Positions 9,181 to 16,462 of a stretch of 21,151 bases of DNA are shown here, one piece after another. The notes under the pieces are model-generated. The model worked only from the letters and a program-made list of their open reading frames with translations, had not been told where the DNA came from and did not search any database. Within the stretch, counting starts at the first letter, position 1; each line of letters opens with the position of its first letter. The stretch is from Deltaproteobacteria bacterium (GTDB lineage Bacteria > Myxococcota > Polyangia > Haliangiales > Haliangiaceae), in assembly GCA_018262455.1 (NCBI GenBank), contig JAGSPR010000066.1, positions 1 through 21,151 of the forward strand, given 5' to 3'. The translations under genes were made by a program, and so were the position numbers.

Positions 9181-10659
9181 CTACTTCGCCTTGCCTCCGG
9201 CCGGCGCGCGGGTCAGCAGCTCGGACGCGCGGCGGATCCGCCGGCGCGCGATCTCCTTGCCGAGCACCTCCATGGTCTCGAACAGCGGCGGCGACGCCTT
9301 GCGCGCGGTCAGCACGATCCGCAGCAGCGAGAGCGCGTGCTTGGGAGGCCAGCCGAGCGCCTCGTACCACGCTCGGGTGGTCTCCTCGAGCCCGACCGCG
9401 GTGAAGGTCGGGCGCTGGTCGAGCTGCTCGACGAGGACGAGCAGCGCCTTGGAGACCTCGACCGGCACGACGTCGGGAACCGCCAGCTCGGCGAGCACGG
9501 GCGTGTAGTCGAGGTCGCCCGAGAAGAAGAACTCGGTGATCGGGATGAGCTCGTCGAGCTTCTTGATCCGCTTCTGCGCGAGCGGCAGCAGCTTGACCAG
9601 GTACTCCTTGTTGAGCCGCCACGCGATCACGGCGTCGGCCAGCTGCTCGGCCGACAGCTCGTGGATGTACTGCTCGTTGAGCCACGTCAGCTTGTCGAGC
9701 CCGAACACCGGACCACCGGGCGTGACGCGGTCCCACGAGAACACCTCGATCATCTCGGGGATCGTGAACTTCTCGCGGTCACCCCCGAACGAGAACCCCA
9801 TCGTGCCGAGGAAGTTGAGCAGCGCCTGCGGCAGGATCCCGATGTCCCGGTAGTAGTTGATCGAGACCGGATGCTTGCGCTTGCTGATCTTCGACTTGTT
9901 CTTGTCGTCATTGCGCAGGAGGCCCATGTGGATCCACACGGGCTGGTCCCAGCCGAACGCCTCGTAGAGCACGACGTGCTTCGGCGTCGAGGAGATCCAC
10001 TCCTCGGCGCGAACGACATGCGTGATCTCCATCAGGTGGTCGTCGACGACGTTCGCGAGGTGATAGGTCGGCATGCCGTCCGACTTCAGGAGCACCTGAT
10101 CGTCGGTCTCCTTGGCATCGCGGGCCACGGTGCCACGCAGCTGATCGAGGAACTCGATCGACCCCTCGAGCGGCACCTTCAGGCGAACGACGTGCGGTTC
10201 GCCGGCGGCGGCCCGCTGCCGGCCGTCGCGCGGATCGAGGTCGCGACAGTGCCGATCGTAGCCAGGGTTCTTCTTCTCGGCCTGCTGCTGGATCCGCAGC
10301 CTGGCGAGCCGATCCTCGGTACAGAAGCAGCGGTACGCCTTGCCGGTCTCGAGCAGGATCCCGGCATGGTCGGCGTAGATCGAGCCGCGCTCGCTCTGGC
10401 GGTACGGCCCGAACGGACCGCCGACGTCAGGCCCCTCGTCCCAGGACAGGCCGGTCCAGCGGAGCGCATCGAAGATCATCTGCTCGGAGTCGGCGCGCGC
10501 CCGAGACTGGTCGGTGTCTTCGATCCGCAGCACGAACTTGCCGCCCTGCTGGCGCGCAAAGACATAGTTGAAGAGCGCGATGTACGCGGTGCCTACATGC
10601 GGATCCCCCGTCGGAGAAGGTGCGATCCGCACACGTACCGGCCGAGTGGCATTGGCCAT
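9181..10659 (-). CDS. gltX: Glutamyl-tRNA synthetase
   Basis: The enzyme charges tRNA-Glu with glutamate. The 492 residues are of normal length. Class I signatures are present: [16 protein letters not shown] holds the HIGH-like motif (HVGT) and [10 protein letters not shown] is the KMSKS-like loop. A zinc-binding CxC...YxxxC module is intact (CFC, then YDRHC about 25 residues on), and the C-terminal anticodon-binding helical domain is complete. The ATG at 10659 ([10 protein letters not shown]) is preferred over one six codons upstream because AAGG lies 8 nt before it and homology starts there. Discriminating versus non-discriminating type cannot be read from sequence alone. It is divergent from the metalloprotease gene, with a 38-nt gap. 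Confidence 0.96.
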   Translation of the reverse strand: MANATRPVRVRIAPSPTGDPHVGTAYIALFNYVFARQQGGKFVLRIEDTDQSRARADSEQMIFDALRWTGLSWDEGPDVGGPFGPYRQSERGSIYADHAGILLETGKAYRCFCTEDRLARLRIQQQAEKKNPGYDRHCRDLDPRDGRQRAAAGEPHVVRLKVPLEGSIEFLDQLRGTVARDAKETDDQVLLKSDGMPTYHLANVVDDHLMEITHVVRAEEWISSTPKHVVLYEAFGWDQPVWIHMGLLRNDDKNKSKISKRKHPVSINYYRDIGILPQALLNFLGTMGFSFGGDREKFTIPEMIEVFSWDRVTPGGPVFGLDKLTWLNEQYIHELSAEQLADAVIAWRLNKEYLVKLLPLAQKRIKKLDELIPITEFFFSGDLDYTPVLAELAVPDVVPVEVSKALLVLVEQLDQRPTFTAVGLEETTRAWYEALGWPPKHALSLLRIVLTARKASPPLFETMEVLGKEIARRRIRRASELLTRAPAGGKAK

Positions 10660-10697
10660 GGTGCGACCTTGTAACATGACGTGATACCCTCAGGAAG

Positions 10698-11879
10698 ATG
10701 CGCATCGGTGTCATGCTCGCGCTGGTCCTCGGGGGGATGGGATCGGCGGTGGCGGCGCCGTCGTCGGCGCCATCGTCGACGATGACCGTCGACGGCGAGG
10801 TGATCGACAGCCACGCCCGGTGGTCTGACGACGGCACCCGGATCGTGACCTCGGCGACCGTCCAGACCCCGGATGGCGAGGTCGTGGTCAGCCAGCTCGG
10901 CGGGACCGTCGACGGCCTGACCATGCGGACCTTCCCCGGTCCCGAGATCCTCGCACCCGGCATGCGCGTGGCCGTGGCCGCCCACCAGGGGCTCGACCTC
11001 GCGCAGCGCATGCACGTGGTCGTCGATCAGGTGCGCGTGCTCGAGCAAGCGCCCGGCTTCGTGCGTACCGGCCCGACCAAGGCCGGCAAGTCCCTGTACT
11101 GGGAGTCCGGCTGCGTGCTCGTGACCGTCGACGCCGGCGGCACCAAGGAGATCGTCGGCGACCTCGAGTTCCCCGCGATCGACGCGGCGATCAGCGAATG
11201 GAACACCAAGACGAGCAGCTGCTCCTACATGCAAATCGTCAAGGAGGCGACCGAGGCTCACGAGGTCGGCCGCGACAACCGCAACATGATCAAGATCCGC
11301 GATCAGTCGTGGTGCCGGCCGGCGATCGGCGACGATCCGATGCGATGCTACGGACATTCCGCCGCTGGCCTGACGACGGCCGTGTTCGTCGACGACGCGA
11401 CCAGCTCGAGGGATGGTGCGATCGTCGATGCCGACATCGAGCTCAACGGGGTCGACTTCTCGGTCTCGCTCGATGGCCAGACCACCGGGACGTCGAGCTG
11501 CCTGTCGGACCTCCGCAACACGCTCACGCACGAGCTCGGTCACCTGCAGGGTCTCGAGCACCCTTGCCTGGTGGCGGGGGATCCCGCTCGCGTCGATGGC
11601 GACGGCAAGCCGGTCCCGCAGTGCAGCGGCGCCAACGCGACGATCACGGAAACCACGATGTACAACTTTCAGGAGTGCGGCGAGACCAAGAAGGCGGACC
11701 TCTCGCCCGACGACATCGCCGGGATCTGCGCGATCTATCCGATCAGCGCTGACCCCGGGGTCTGCGAGGCGGTCCCGGACGGTGGCGGATGTTGCAGCGC
11801 GTCGTCGGATCACTCGGTGACCGGGCTGCTGGGGGCGGTCGTGACGGTGCTGGTCCTGCGGCGCCGACGGAAAACTTAA
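10698..11879 (+). CDS. Secreted matrixin-like metalloprotease with MYXO-CTERM-like tail
   Basis: This 393-residue secreted zinc protease has a signal peptide (about residues 1-20, ending AVAA). The metzincin zinc site HELGHLQGLEH (His278, His282, His288; catalytic Glu279) and a TTMYNFQ Met-turn about 30 residues later mark it as matrixin/astacin-like. The tail GGGCCSASSDHSVTGLLGAV plus a hydrophobic stretch and RRRRKT resembles MYXO-CTERM, a myxobacterial surface-sorting signal with an invariant Cys. Residues about 130-280 contain several Cys that may form disulphides. TACCCT (10685-10690) lies 7 nt before the ATG and the AGGAAG touching the ATG is too close to serve as a ribosome site, so translation may be leaderless. 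Substrates are unknown. Confidence 0.9.
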   Translation: MRIGVMLALVLGGMGSAVAAPSSAPSSTMTVDGEVIDSHARWSDDGTRIVTSATVQTPDGEVVVSQLGGTVDGLTMRTFPGPEILAPGMRVAVAAHQGLDLAQRMHVVVDQVRVLEQAPGFVRTGPTKAGKSLYWESGCVLVTVDAGGTKEIVGDLEFPAIDAAISEWNTKTSSCSYMQIVKEATEAHEVGRDNRNMIKIRDQSWCRPAIGDDPMRCYGHSAAGLTTAVFVDDATSSRDGAIVDADIELNGVDFSVSLDGQTTGTSSCLSDLRNTLTHELGHLQGLEHPCLVAGDPARVDGDGKPVPQCSGANATITETTMYNFQECGETKKADLSPDDIAGICAIYPISADPGVCEAVPDGGGCCSASSDHSVTGLLGAVVTVLVLRRRRKT

Positions 11880-11904
11880 CGCGCGCGCGACCGGCGAGTA
11901 TCCT
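11876..11904 (+). promoter_or_regulatory. Promoter of the zinc-ribbon membrane protein gene
   Basis: TTAACG (11876-11881), a 17-nt spacer and TATCCT (11899-11904). The -35 overlaps the stop codon of the protease gene (TAA at 11877-11879). The -10 ends 7 nt before the ATG at 11912, so the mRNA would begin at or next to the start codon. Confidence 0.6.
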
Positions 11905-11911
11905 GTCCCCC

Positions 11912-12478
11912 ATGAGTGCCATCTGCCCGGCTTGCGGCGTGGCCGTGGTCCCTGGCTACGTGCGGTGCCCCAAGTGTCGCGCGGCGCTGCCCTACGGCGC
12001 GGGCCGCGCGCGCGCCGCGAACGATGCCGGCGGCACCGCCGTCCAGCAGCGGGGGTTCCCGATCGTCGCGGTGGTGGCTCCCGTGGTGATCGCGCTCGCG
12101 ATCGCGCTGTTCTTCGGGCTGCGTGGCGGAGCCGACAAGCCGAGCGCGTCGAATGCGGGCGCCGAGCAGCCCGCCCCCTCGACCCAGGTCACGACCGCGC
12201 CGGTGGCGACCGCGCCGGTCGTTCCGGCCCCGAGTAGTGAGGTGCCCCGCAATCCGGCGGGCGCCGCGCGCGATCTCGAGCGCTCGCTCCGCGGCCTGCG
12301 CCTGTGGTCCACGATCGAGATCGTCGGAACGCGCATCGACGTCCGCTCCGCCTCTTGTGGCGATCGGGCGATGGTGCCTCCGATCAACGCGGCGATGGGC
12401 TCGCTGCGCGAGGGTGGCTTGACCAAGCTACGCTGTCTGGCGCAGAGTGGCGCCGTTGTCTTCGAACGCGAGCTCTGA
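11912..12478 (+). CDS. Zinc-ribbon single-pass membrane protein, function unknown
   Basis: The protein has 188 residues. It opens with a zinc ribbon (Cys5, Cys8, Cys19, Cys22; CPAC and CPKC), followed by a basic stretch and one transmembrane helix (about 48-70, FPIVAVVAPVVIALAIALFF). Then come a Pro/Ala/Thr-rich linker and a ~75-residue C-terminal domain beginning LERSLRGLRLWSTIEIVGTR. If the ribbon is cytoplasmic, the C-terminal domain lies in the periplasm. No family is recognised for that domain; two Cys (one in RSASCGDRAM, one in KLRCLAQS) may form a disulphide. There is no Shine-Dalgarno, and a -10 element lies 7 nt upstream. The GroES-like gene follows within 40 nt. Confidence 0.85.
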   Translation: MSAICPACGVAVVPGYVRCPKCRAALPYGAGRARAANDAGGTAVQQRGFPIVAVVAPVVIALAIALFFGLRGGADKPSASNAGAEQPAPSTQVTTAPVATAPVVPAPSSEVPRNPAGAARDLERSLRGLRLWSTIEIVGTRIDVRSASCGDRAMVPPINAAMGSLREGGLTKLRCLAQSGAVVFEREL

Positions 12479-12515
12479 TGGCGATCGGTCGGAACCCAAG
12501 CGGCACCGGCTGATC

Positions 12516-12827
12516 ATGCCCCTGGGGATGCGGGTCCTGGTCGAGGTGCTGCGGACCGAGGAGCGGACCGATGCCGGGCTCTACCTCCCCGCCGGCTCCA
12601 AGGAAGCCCATGACGAGGCGCACTACGGCAAGGTGATCGAGGTCGCGCGCGATCGGCCGACCCACGACACCGTCGCGGAGAATGTGTCGGGCGTCCCGCA
12701 TGGCGCGTTCGTGCTGTTCCGCAAGGAAGCCGGCGTTCGTGTGCCGTGGGACGACAAGCTGCGCGTGATCGACGTCAAGGACATCCTCGCGACCGTCGAG
12801 GAAGTCACCATCGACGAAGCGCATTAG
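12516..12827 (+). CDS. GroES-like (Cpn10 fold) small protein
   Basis: These 103 residues have the GroES fold pattern: MRVLVEVLRTEERTDAGLYL at the N terminus, AHYGKVIEVAR (the GKV strand), GAFVLFRKEAGVRV, and the closing DDKLRVIDVKDILATVEE, which mirrors the usual EYLLVREEDILAVIE. The mobile loop is replaced by PAGSKEAHDEAH, which lacks the classical GGIVLP-type GroEL-contact sequence, and the roof region is altered. It may therefore be a paralogue rather than the main co-chaperonin. No groEL follows. The start is uncertain: the frame is open to a GTG at 12447 inside the previous gene, and ATGs lie at 12516 and 12528. No ribosome-binding site singles one out. Confidence 0.8.
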   Translation: MPLGMRVLVEVLRTEERTDAGLYLPAGSKEAHDEAHYGKVIEVARDRPTHDTVAENVSGVPHGAFVLFRKEAGVRVPWDDKLRVIDVKDILATVEEVTIDEAH

Positions 12828-12846
12828 GTGCATAGTCCCGGCCGCG

Positions 12847-13479
12847 ATGACCGCCGCCCCTCCGACGCCCACCATCCCCAAGCTCGCCGCGCTGCGGCTC
12901 GAGCTCGACACGCAGCGGCTGACGCTGCGGCCGTTTCGCGAGACCGACGTCGACGAGATCTGGCCGATCGTCTCGGATCCTGAGTTCCCGAAGCTGATGA
13001 GCTGGAACGCGCACCGCGATCGCGGCGAGACGCTCGCGTTCATTCGCGGCCACGCCGAGAGCCTGGCGAACAACGAGGGCGTGGTGTGGGCGCTCGAGCA
13101 CGAGGGGCACGTGGTCGGCTGCGTCGGCCTGCATGGCGTCAAGTTCCAGGTCGCCGCCTGGCGGATCGATCGCGCCGAGCTGGGGTACTGGATCGCGCCC
13201 GCGCACGCGGGCAACGGGCTCGCGACCGAGGCCGCCCAGGCGGTGGTGCGGTACGGCTTCGAGATCATCGGCCTCCACAAGGTCACCGTCGGCTGCGTCG
13301 CCCAGAATGCGGCGTCCCGCCACGTGATCGAGAAGCTCGGGTTCCGGTTCGTCGGCCGGCTCGAGGATGACGTGTGGCGTGACGGCGCGTGGCACAGTCA
13401 CCTGCGTTACGAGCTGACCTCGGGCGAATGGCCCGACGTCCACACCACGATGCGGGTCAGTAGACCTCGCCCGCTTTGA
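12847..13479 (+). CDS. GNAT-family N-acetyltransferase (RimJ/RimL type)
   Basis: The 210-residue protein matches the GNAT_3/RimJ-RimL group, which acetylates protein N termini or small amines using acetyl-CoA; the substrate is not predictable. It begins with the group's characteristic LDTQRLTLRPFRETDVDEIW. The acetyl-CoA pyrophosphate loop is AHAGNGLATEAAQAVVRYGF (family form R-G-x-G-x-A, first residue changed here). C-terminal signatures are HKVTVGCVAQNAASRHVIEK and LGFRFVGRLEDDVWRDGAWH. It lies 19 nt after the GroES-like gene. CATAGT (12831-12836) ends 10 nt before the ATG and no Shine-Dalgarno is present. Its last 23 nt overlap the end of the convergent PilZ gene. Confidence 0.9.
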   Translation: MTAAPPTPTIPKLAALRLELDTQRLTLRPFRETDVDEIWPIVSDPEFPKLMSWNAHRDRGETLAFIRGHAESLANNEGVVWALEHEGHVVGCVGLHGVKFQVAAWRIDRAELGYWIAPAHAGNGLATEAAQAVVRYGFEIIGLHKVTVGCVAQNAASRHVIEKLGFRFVGRLEDDVWRDGAWHSHLRYELTSGEWPDVHTTMRVSRPRPL

Positions 13480-13816
13480 TCCGGCCGATCATCGCGTTGA
13501 GCGCGGTTCGGGACGCCTCGTCGAGATCGAGGATCCGGACCCCGAAGCCGGTCGGGAACGTATCGCCCTCGGCACTCCCGGGCTCGACCACGCGCGCGAC
13601 GACGACCTTGCAACGGACGTGCTGGTCGAAGTCGTAGAGCTCGAGCTCGAGCGTCGAGCCGACCTTGAACGGGTACGCACGAGCGACCCGCGTGTAGAGG
13701 AACAGGCCATGTTCCGACAGATCGCGGGTCCGGAACACGAGCTCCTGGCCATCAGCGCCGTGAACCTTGACGAAGGCATCGACACGTACCCGCTCGGCAG
13801 CGCGCTCCGAGGACAT
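13457..13816 (-). CDS. PilZ-domain protein
   Basis: This single-domain PilZ protein has 119 residues; the family typically binds cyclic di-GMP. The two c-di-GMP-binding signatures are visible: RxxxR as RAAER (residues 5-9) and the DxSxxG motif as DLSEHG, followed by the beta-barrel LFLYTRVARAYPFKVGSTLE. It ends FGVRILDLDEASRTALNAMI, a common PilZ C-terminal helix. In the canonical motif the two Arg lie just before the barrel, as here, so binding is plausible. The ATG at 13816 is the first that makes sense, although the frame continues far upstream as an antisense shadow. The gene is divergent from the zinc-ribbon/TPR gene (114-nt gap) and convergent with the GNAT gene. Confidence 0.88.
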   Translation of the reverse strand: MSSERAAERVRVDAFVKVHGADGQELVFRTRDLSEHGLFLYTRVARAYPFKVGSTLELELYDFDQHVRCKVVVARVVEPGSAEGDTFPTGFGVRILDLDEASRTALNAMIGRIKAGEVY

Positions 13817-13930
13817 CGCTAGACATTCCCCGATCCAGGCACACCGCACAAGGTGCAGAGAACGCAGCCTCACACGGCGTCGCAGCGGGGAGGCGATGTG
13901 GTAGGTTGGCCGCCTCCACCGAACACGAAC

Positions 13931-16444
13931 ATGGATGTCCGCTGCGAGAAGTGCCAGACCGAGTACGAGCTCGACGAAGCACGTCTGAAGCCCGGCGGGG
14001 TCACCGTCAAGTGCACGAACTGCGGGCACATGTTCAAGATCCGCAAGCGGTCGAACACCAACATCGGTGCGCCGGCGGTGATCGAACAGCGCCCACCGAC
14101 GCAGAGCGCGAAGATCCCCAGCGTCCTCAAACGGCCTGAACGGACAGGCCCGACCCTGCCGCCGGCCAACGTGGCGGGGGCGAGCGACGCCCCGACGCTG
14201 GATGGCTCGACTCCGGTCGAGCGCCAGTGGCTGATCCGGCTCGAAACCGGCGAGCAGAAGAGCTGCCGCGAGCTGGTGACGCTGCAGCAATGGATCGTGG
14301 CGGCCGTGGTGAGCCGCGAGGCCCTGATCTCGCGCACCGGCAAGACCTGGAAGCGGCTCGGCGACATCACCGAGCTGGCCCAGTACTTCGAGATCGCGGA
14401 CGAAGCGAAGATCACGAGGGATCAGCGCATCCCCACCGCGAGCAAGCCGTCCGGATCGCCTGCGAAGGCCAAGGAAATGGCGGGCACGATGCTCGGGATC
14501 GGCGCGCCGTCGGCTGCCGGTGCGACGATCCTCCCCGACGACGACGAGGGGCCCAGGACCCCGGGCTTCTCGGCGCCCCGGCGTCCGCCCACCAGCCCGC
14601 CTCCGGTTCCCGGCAAGCCGGTCTCGACGAAGACGCCGCCGATGGGCTCGAACAGCACGACCCAGCCGGCGAGTGAGGTCGCCGCGAAGACGCTGCCGCC
14701 TCGCAGCGCGGTGACCACGCCGCCCCCGCCGCCGCCGAAGCGATCGGGCTCGCAATCGGGGCCGCTGCCGCAGCCCCCTGCCCCGTCGACGAACGACGGG
14801 CCAACCGGCCGCGGTGCCTCGGTCGCGCCTCCCGCTGGCAACCGCAGCACGGCCGCGTGGGTCACCGACGCCTCCGATCAGCTCGCCGCCTCGGGCGCGA
14901 GGCCCACAGGGCCGGCGGGGCCGTCGGTCGGCAAGCTATCGGCGATTCCCGACGAGCCCGCCTTCGCGGGACGTGTCCGCGGTGGACCGTCCGATGCGTC
15001 GGCCTTCGATACCGACCGCGTCCGCGCGCTCGATGAAGATGACGACGACATGCTGCCGGCCCGCCGCGGCTCGAGTGCCGGGATCTGGATCTTGCTGATG
15101 GTGCTGCTCGTCGGTGGAGGCGTGGCGGCGGTCGTCTACTTCGTCGTGATCAAGGACCGCGGGACCACCGCCGCCAAGCCGGTGGCGGCCGACGCCGCGC
15201 AGCTGGCGCTCGCCCCGGACGGGGCACCGATCATCACGCCCGTGATCGACGCACCCGACGCCCCGGCGCTGACTCCCGTCGAGCTCGCGCGCGGCGAGCT
15301 CGCCGCCGATCAGGAGCCCCGCCTCAAGACCGCGCTCGATTCCCTCGCGGGCCAGGACGGACCGGCGGCACTCGCCGTGCGGGCGAACCTCGGAGCCGCG
15401 ATCGCCCAGGCCCTGCTCGACCGCGCCGCGCTGGTCGACCAATCCGAGGCCGACAAGCTCCGCAAGGAATCGAAGACGGTGGCGATCGAAGCCGCCACGG
15501 CAGCGCAGCGTGCGCTCAAGGCAGCGGCCGACGATCCGGGCGCCAACATCGCGATGGCCTGCGTCCTGCGCCTGCAGGGCAGGCCGGCGCGCGACATCAA
15601 GCGCTATCTGGAAGCGGCGAAGGCCAAACCGAGCGCGGAGTGGGCGCGCGATCTCGCGCTCGCCGAAGCACTCGTGTCCGTTCGCGAGGGCAAGCTCGAC
15701 GACGCGAAGGCCGCGTTCGCCGCGATCGATCAGGGTGAAGGCAAGCTCGAGACCTCGGGCGATGTGCGCGCGCGGTTTCACCTCGCCCTGATCGCGCTCG
15801 CGCAGAACCGCGTGACCGATGCCAAGCCGCTCGTCGACCAGGTGCTCGCGGCCCAGCCGGCGCACGCGGCGGCACGCGCGCTCGCGGCCAAGCTCGACAC
15901 CGCGGTGGTGAAGACCGATCCGTTGCCCCCCGAGGACAACGCCGGCAAGGGCAGCGGGTCTGCAAGCAAGCCCCCGCCCGACGTCCCGACCCATGACGAC
16001 TACGACAGCCTCCTGAAGAAGGCGGACGGGATCGCTGATTCCAACTGCGCGAAGGCGAGCGAGCTGTACCTCAAGGCACTCGAGCAGAAGCCGAACGGCG
16101 TCGGCGCGCTGACCGGCCTGGGCTATTGCCACATCGACGCGAAGCAGTTCGCGAGTGCACACTCGCGATTCCGCACCGCGCTCGCGACCGTGCCGCGCTA
16201 CGAACCCGCGCTCGCCGGCATCGCCGAGGCGTACCAGCAACAGGGCCGCAAGGACGACGCGATCGCCGCGTGGCGGACCTACCTCGAGGCCTACCCGAAC
16301 AGCGCGAAGGGCCTCAAGGGGCTCGAGCGGCTCGGCGCCTCCGACGGTGGCGGCACGGGTACGCAGCCAGCAGGCTCGGGCGCCACGCCGACGCCGACGC
16401 CGACGCCGGCGCCCACCGAACCTGTCGGGTCCGGCTCGGGCTGA
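13931..16444 (+). CDS. Zinc-ribbon / GYF-like / transmembrane / TPR protein
   Basis: The protein has 837 residues. Residues 1-40 form an MJ0042-type zinc ribbon (Cys5, 8, 28, 31). Residues about 96-158 form a GYF-like domain beginning VERQWLIRLETGEQ and ending LGDITELAQYF. Residues about 165-380 are a Pro/Ser/Thr-rich disordered linker. A transmembrane helix (about 382-406, GIWILLMVLLVGGGVAAVVYF) then leads to a periplasmic region of TPR-like helices (about 445-810) and a short Gly/Pro/Thr tail. Ribbon plus GYF on the cytosolic side of one helix matches the N-terminal layout of myxobacterial GltJ (AgmX) of the gliding machine. The TPR half differs, so orthology is not claimed. No ribosome-binding site is evident; TAGGTT (13902-13907) is a weak -10 candidate. 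Confidence 0.88.
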   Translation: MDVRCEKCQTEYELDEARLKPGGVTVKCTNCGHMFKIRKRSNTNIGAPAVIEQRPPTQSAKIPSVLKRPERTGPTLPPANVAGASDAPTLDGSTPVERQWLIRLETGEQKSCRELVTLQQWIVAAVVSREALISRTGKTWKRLGDITELAQYFEIADEAKITRDQRIPTASKPSGSPAKAKEMAGTMLGIGAPSAAGATILPDDDEGPRTPGFSAPRRPPTSPPPVPGKPVSTKTPPMGSNSTTQPASEVAAKTLPPRSAVTTPPPPPPKRSGSQSGPLPQPPAPSTNDGPTGRGASVAPPAGNRSTAAWVTDASDQLAASGARPTGPAGPSVGKLSAIPDEPAFAGRVRGGPSDASAFDTDRVRALDEDDDDMLPARRGSSAGIWILLMVLLVGGGVAAVVYFVVIKDRGTTAAKPVAADAAQLALAPDGAPIITPVIDAPDAPALTPVELARGELAADQEPRLKTALDSLAGQDGPAALAVRANLGAAIAQALLDRAALVDQSEADKLRKESKTVAIEAATAAQRALKAAADDPGANIAMACVLRLQGRPARDIKRYLEAAKAKPSAEWARDLALAEALVSVREGKLDDAKAAFAAIDQGEGKLETSGDVRARFHLALIALAQNRVTDAKPLVDQVLAAQPAHAAARALAAKLDTAVVKTDPLPPEDNAGKGSGSASKPPPDVPTHDDYDSLLKKADGIADSNCAKASELYLKALEQKPNGVGALTGLGYCHIDAKQFASAHSRFRTALATVPRYEPALAGIAEAYQQQGRKDDAIAAWRTYLEAYPNSAKGLKGLERLGASDGGGTGTQPAGSGATPTPTPTPAPTEPVGSGSG
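16385..16408 (+). repeat. Four tandem ACGCCG hexamers coding Thr-Pro
   Basis: Four exact copies of ACGCCG encode TPTPTPTP in the C-terminal tail of the TPR protein. It is a simple in-frame microsatellite that can change copy number without a frameshift. Confidence 0.85.
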
Positions 16445-16446
16445 CG

Positions 16447-16455
16447 TGCTATCAA
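16447..16455 (+). promoter_or_regulatory. Extended -10 element before sppA
   Basis: TGC-TATCAA (16447-16455) fits an extended -10, ending 7 nt before the ATG at 16463; no -35 is evident. With no Shine-Dalgarno, sppA may be transcribed as a leaderless mRNA in addition to readthrough from the TPR gene, whose stop is 19 nt upstream of the ATG. Confidence 0.4.
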
Positions 16456-16462
16456 CGGGCCC

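Noticed and set aside
8851..10674. 607-codon plus-strand frame opposite gltX and the CPBP gene
   Set aside because: Antisense shadow: gltX has full-length homology with all class I synthetase signatures on the other strand.
12478..12513. ATG overlapping the stop of the zinc-ribbon gene (TGATG)
   Set aside because: It opens only 11 codons before a stop and is out of frame with the GroES-like protein.
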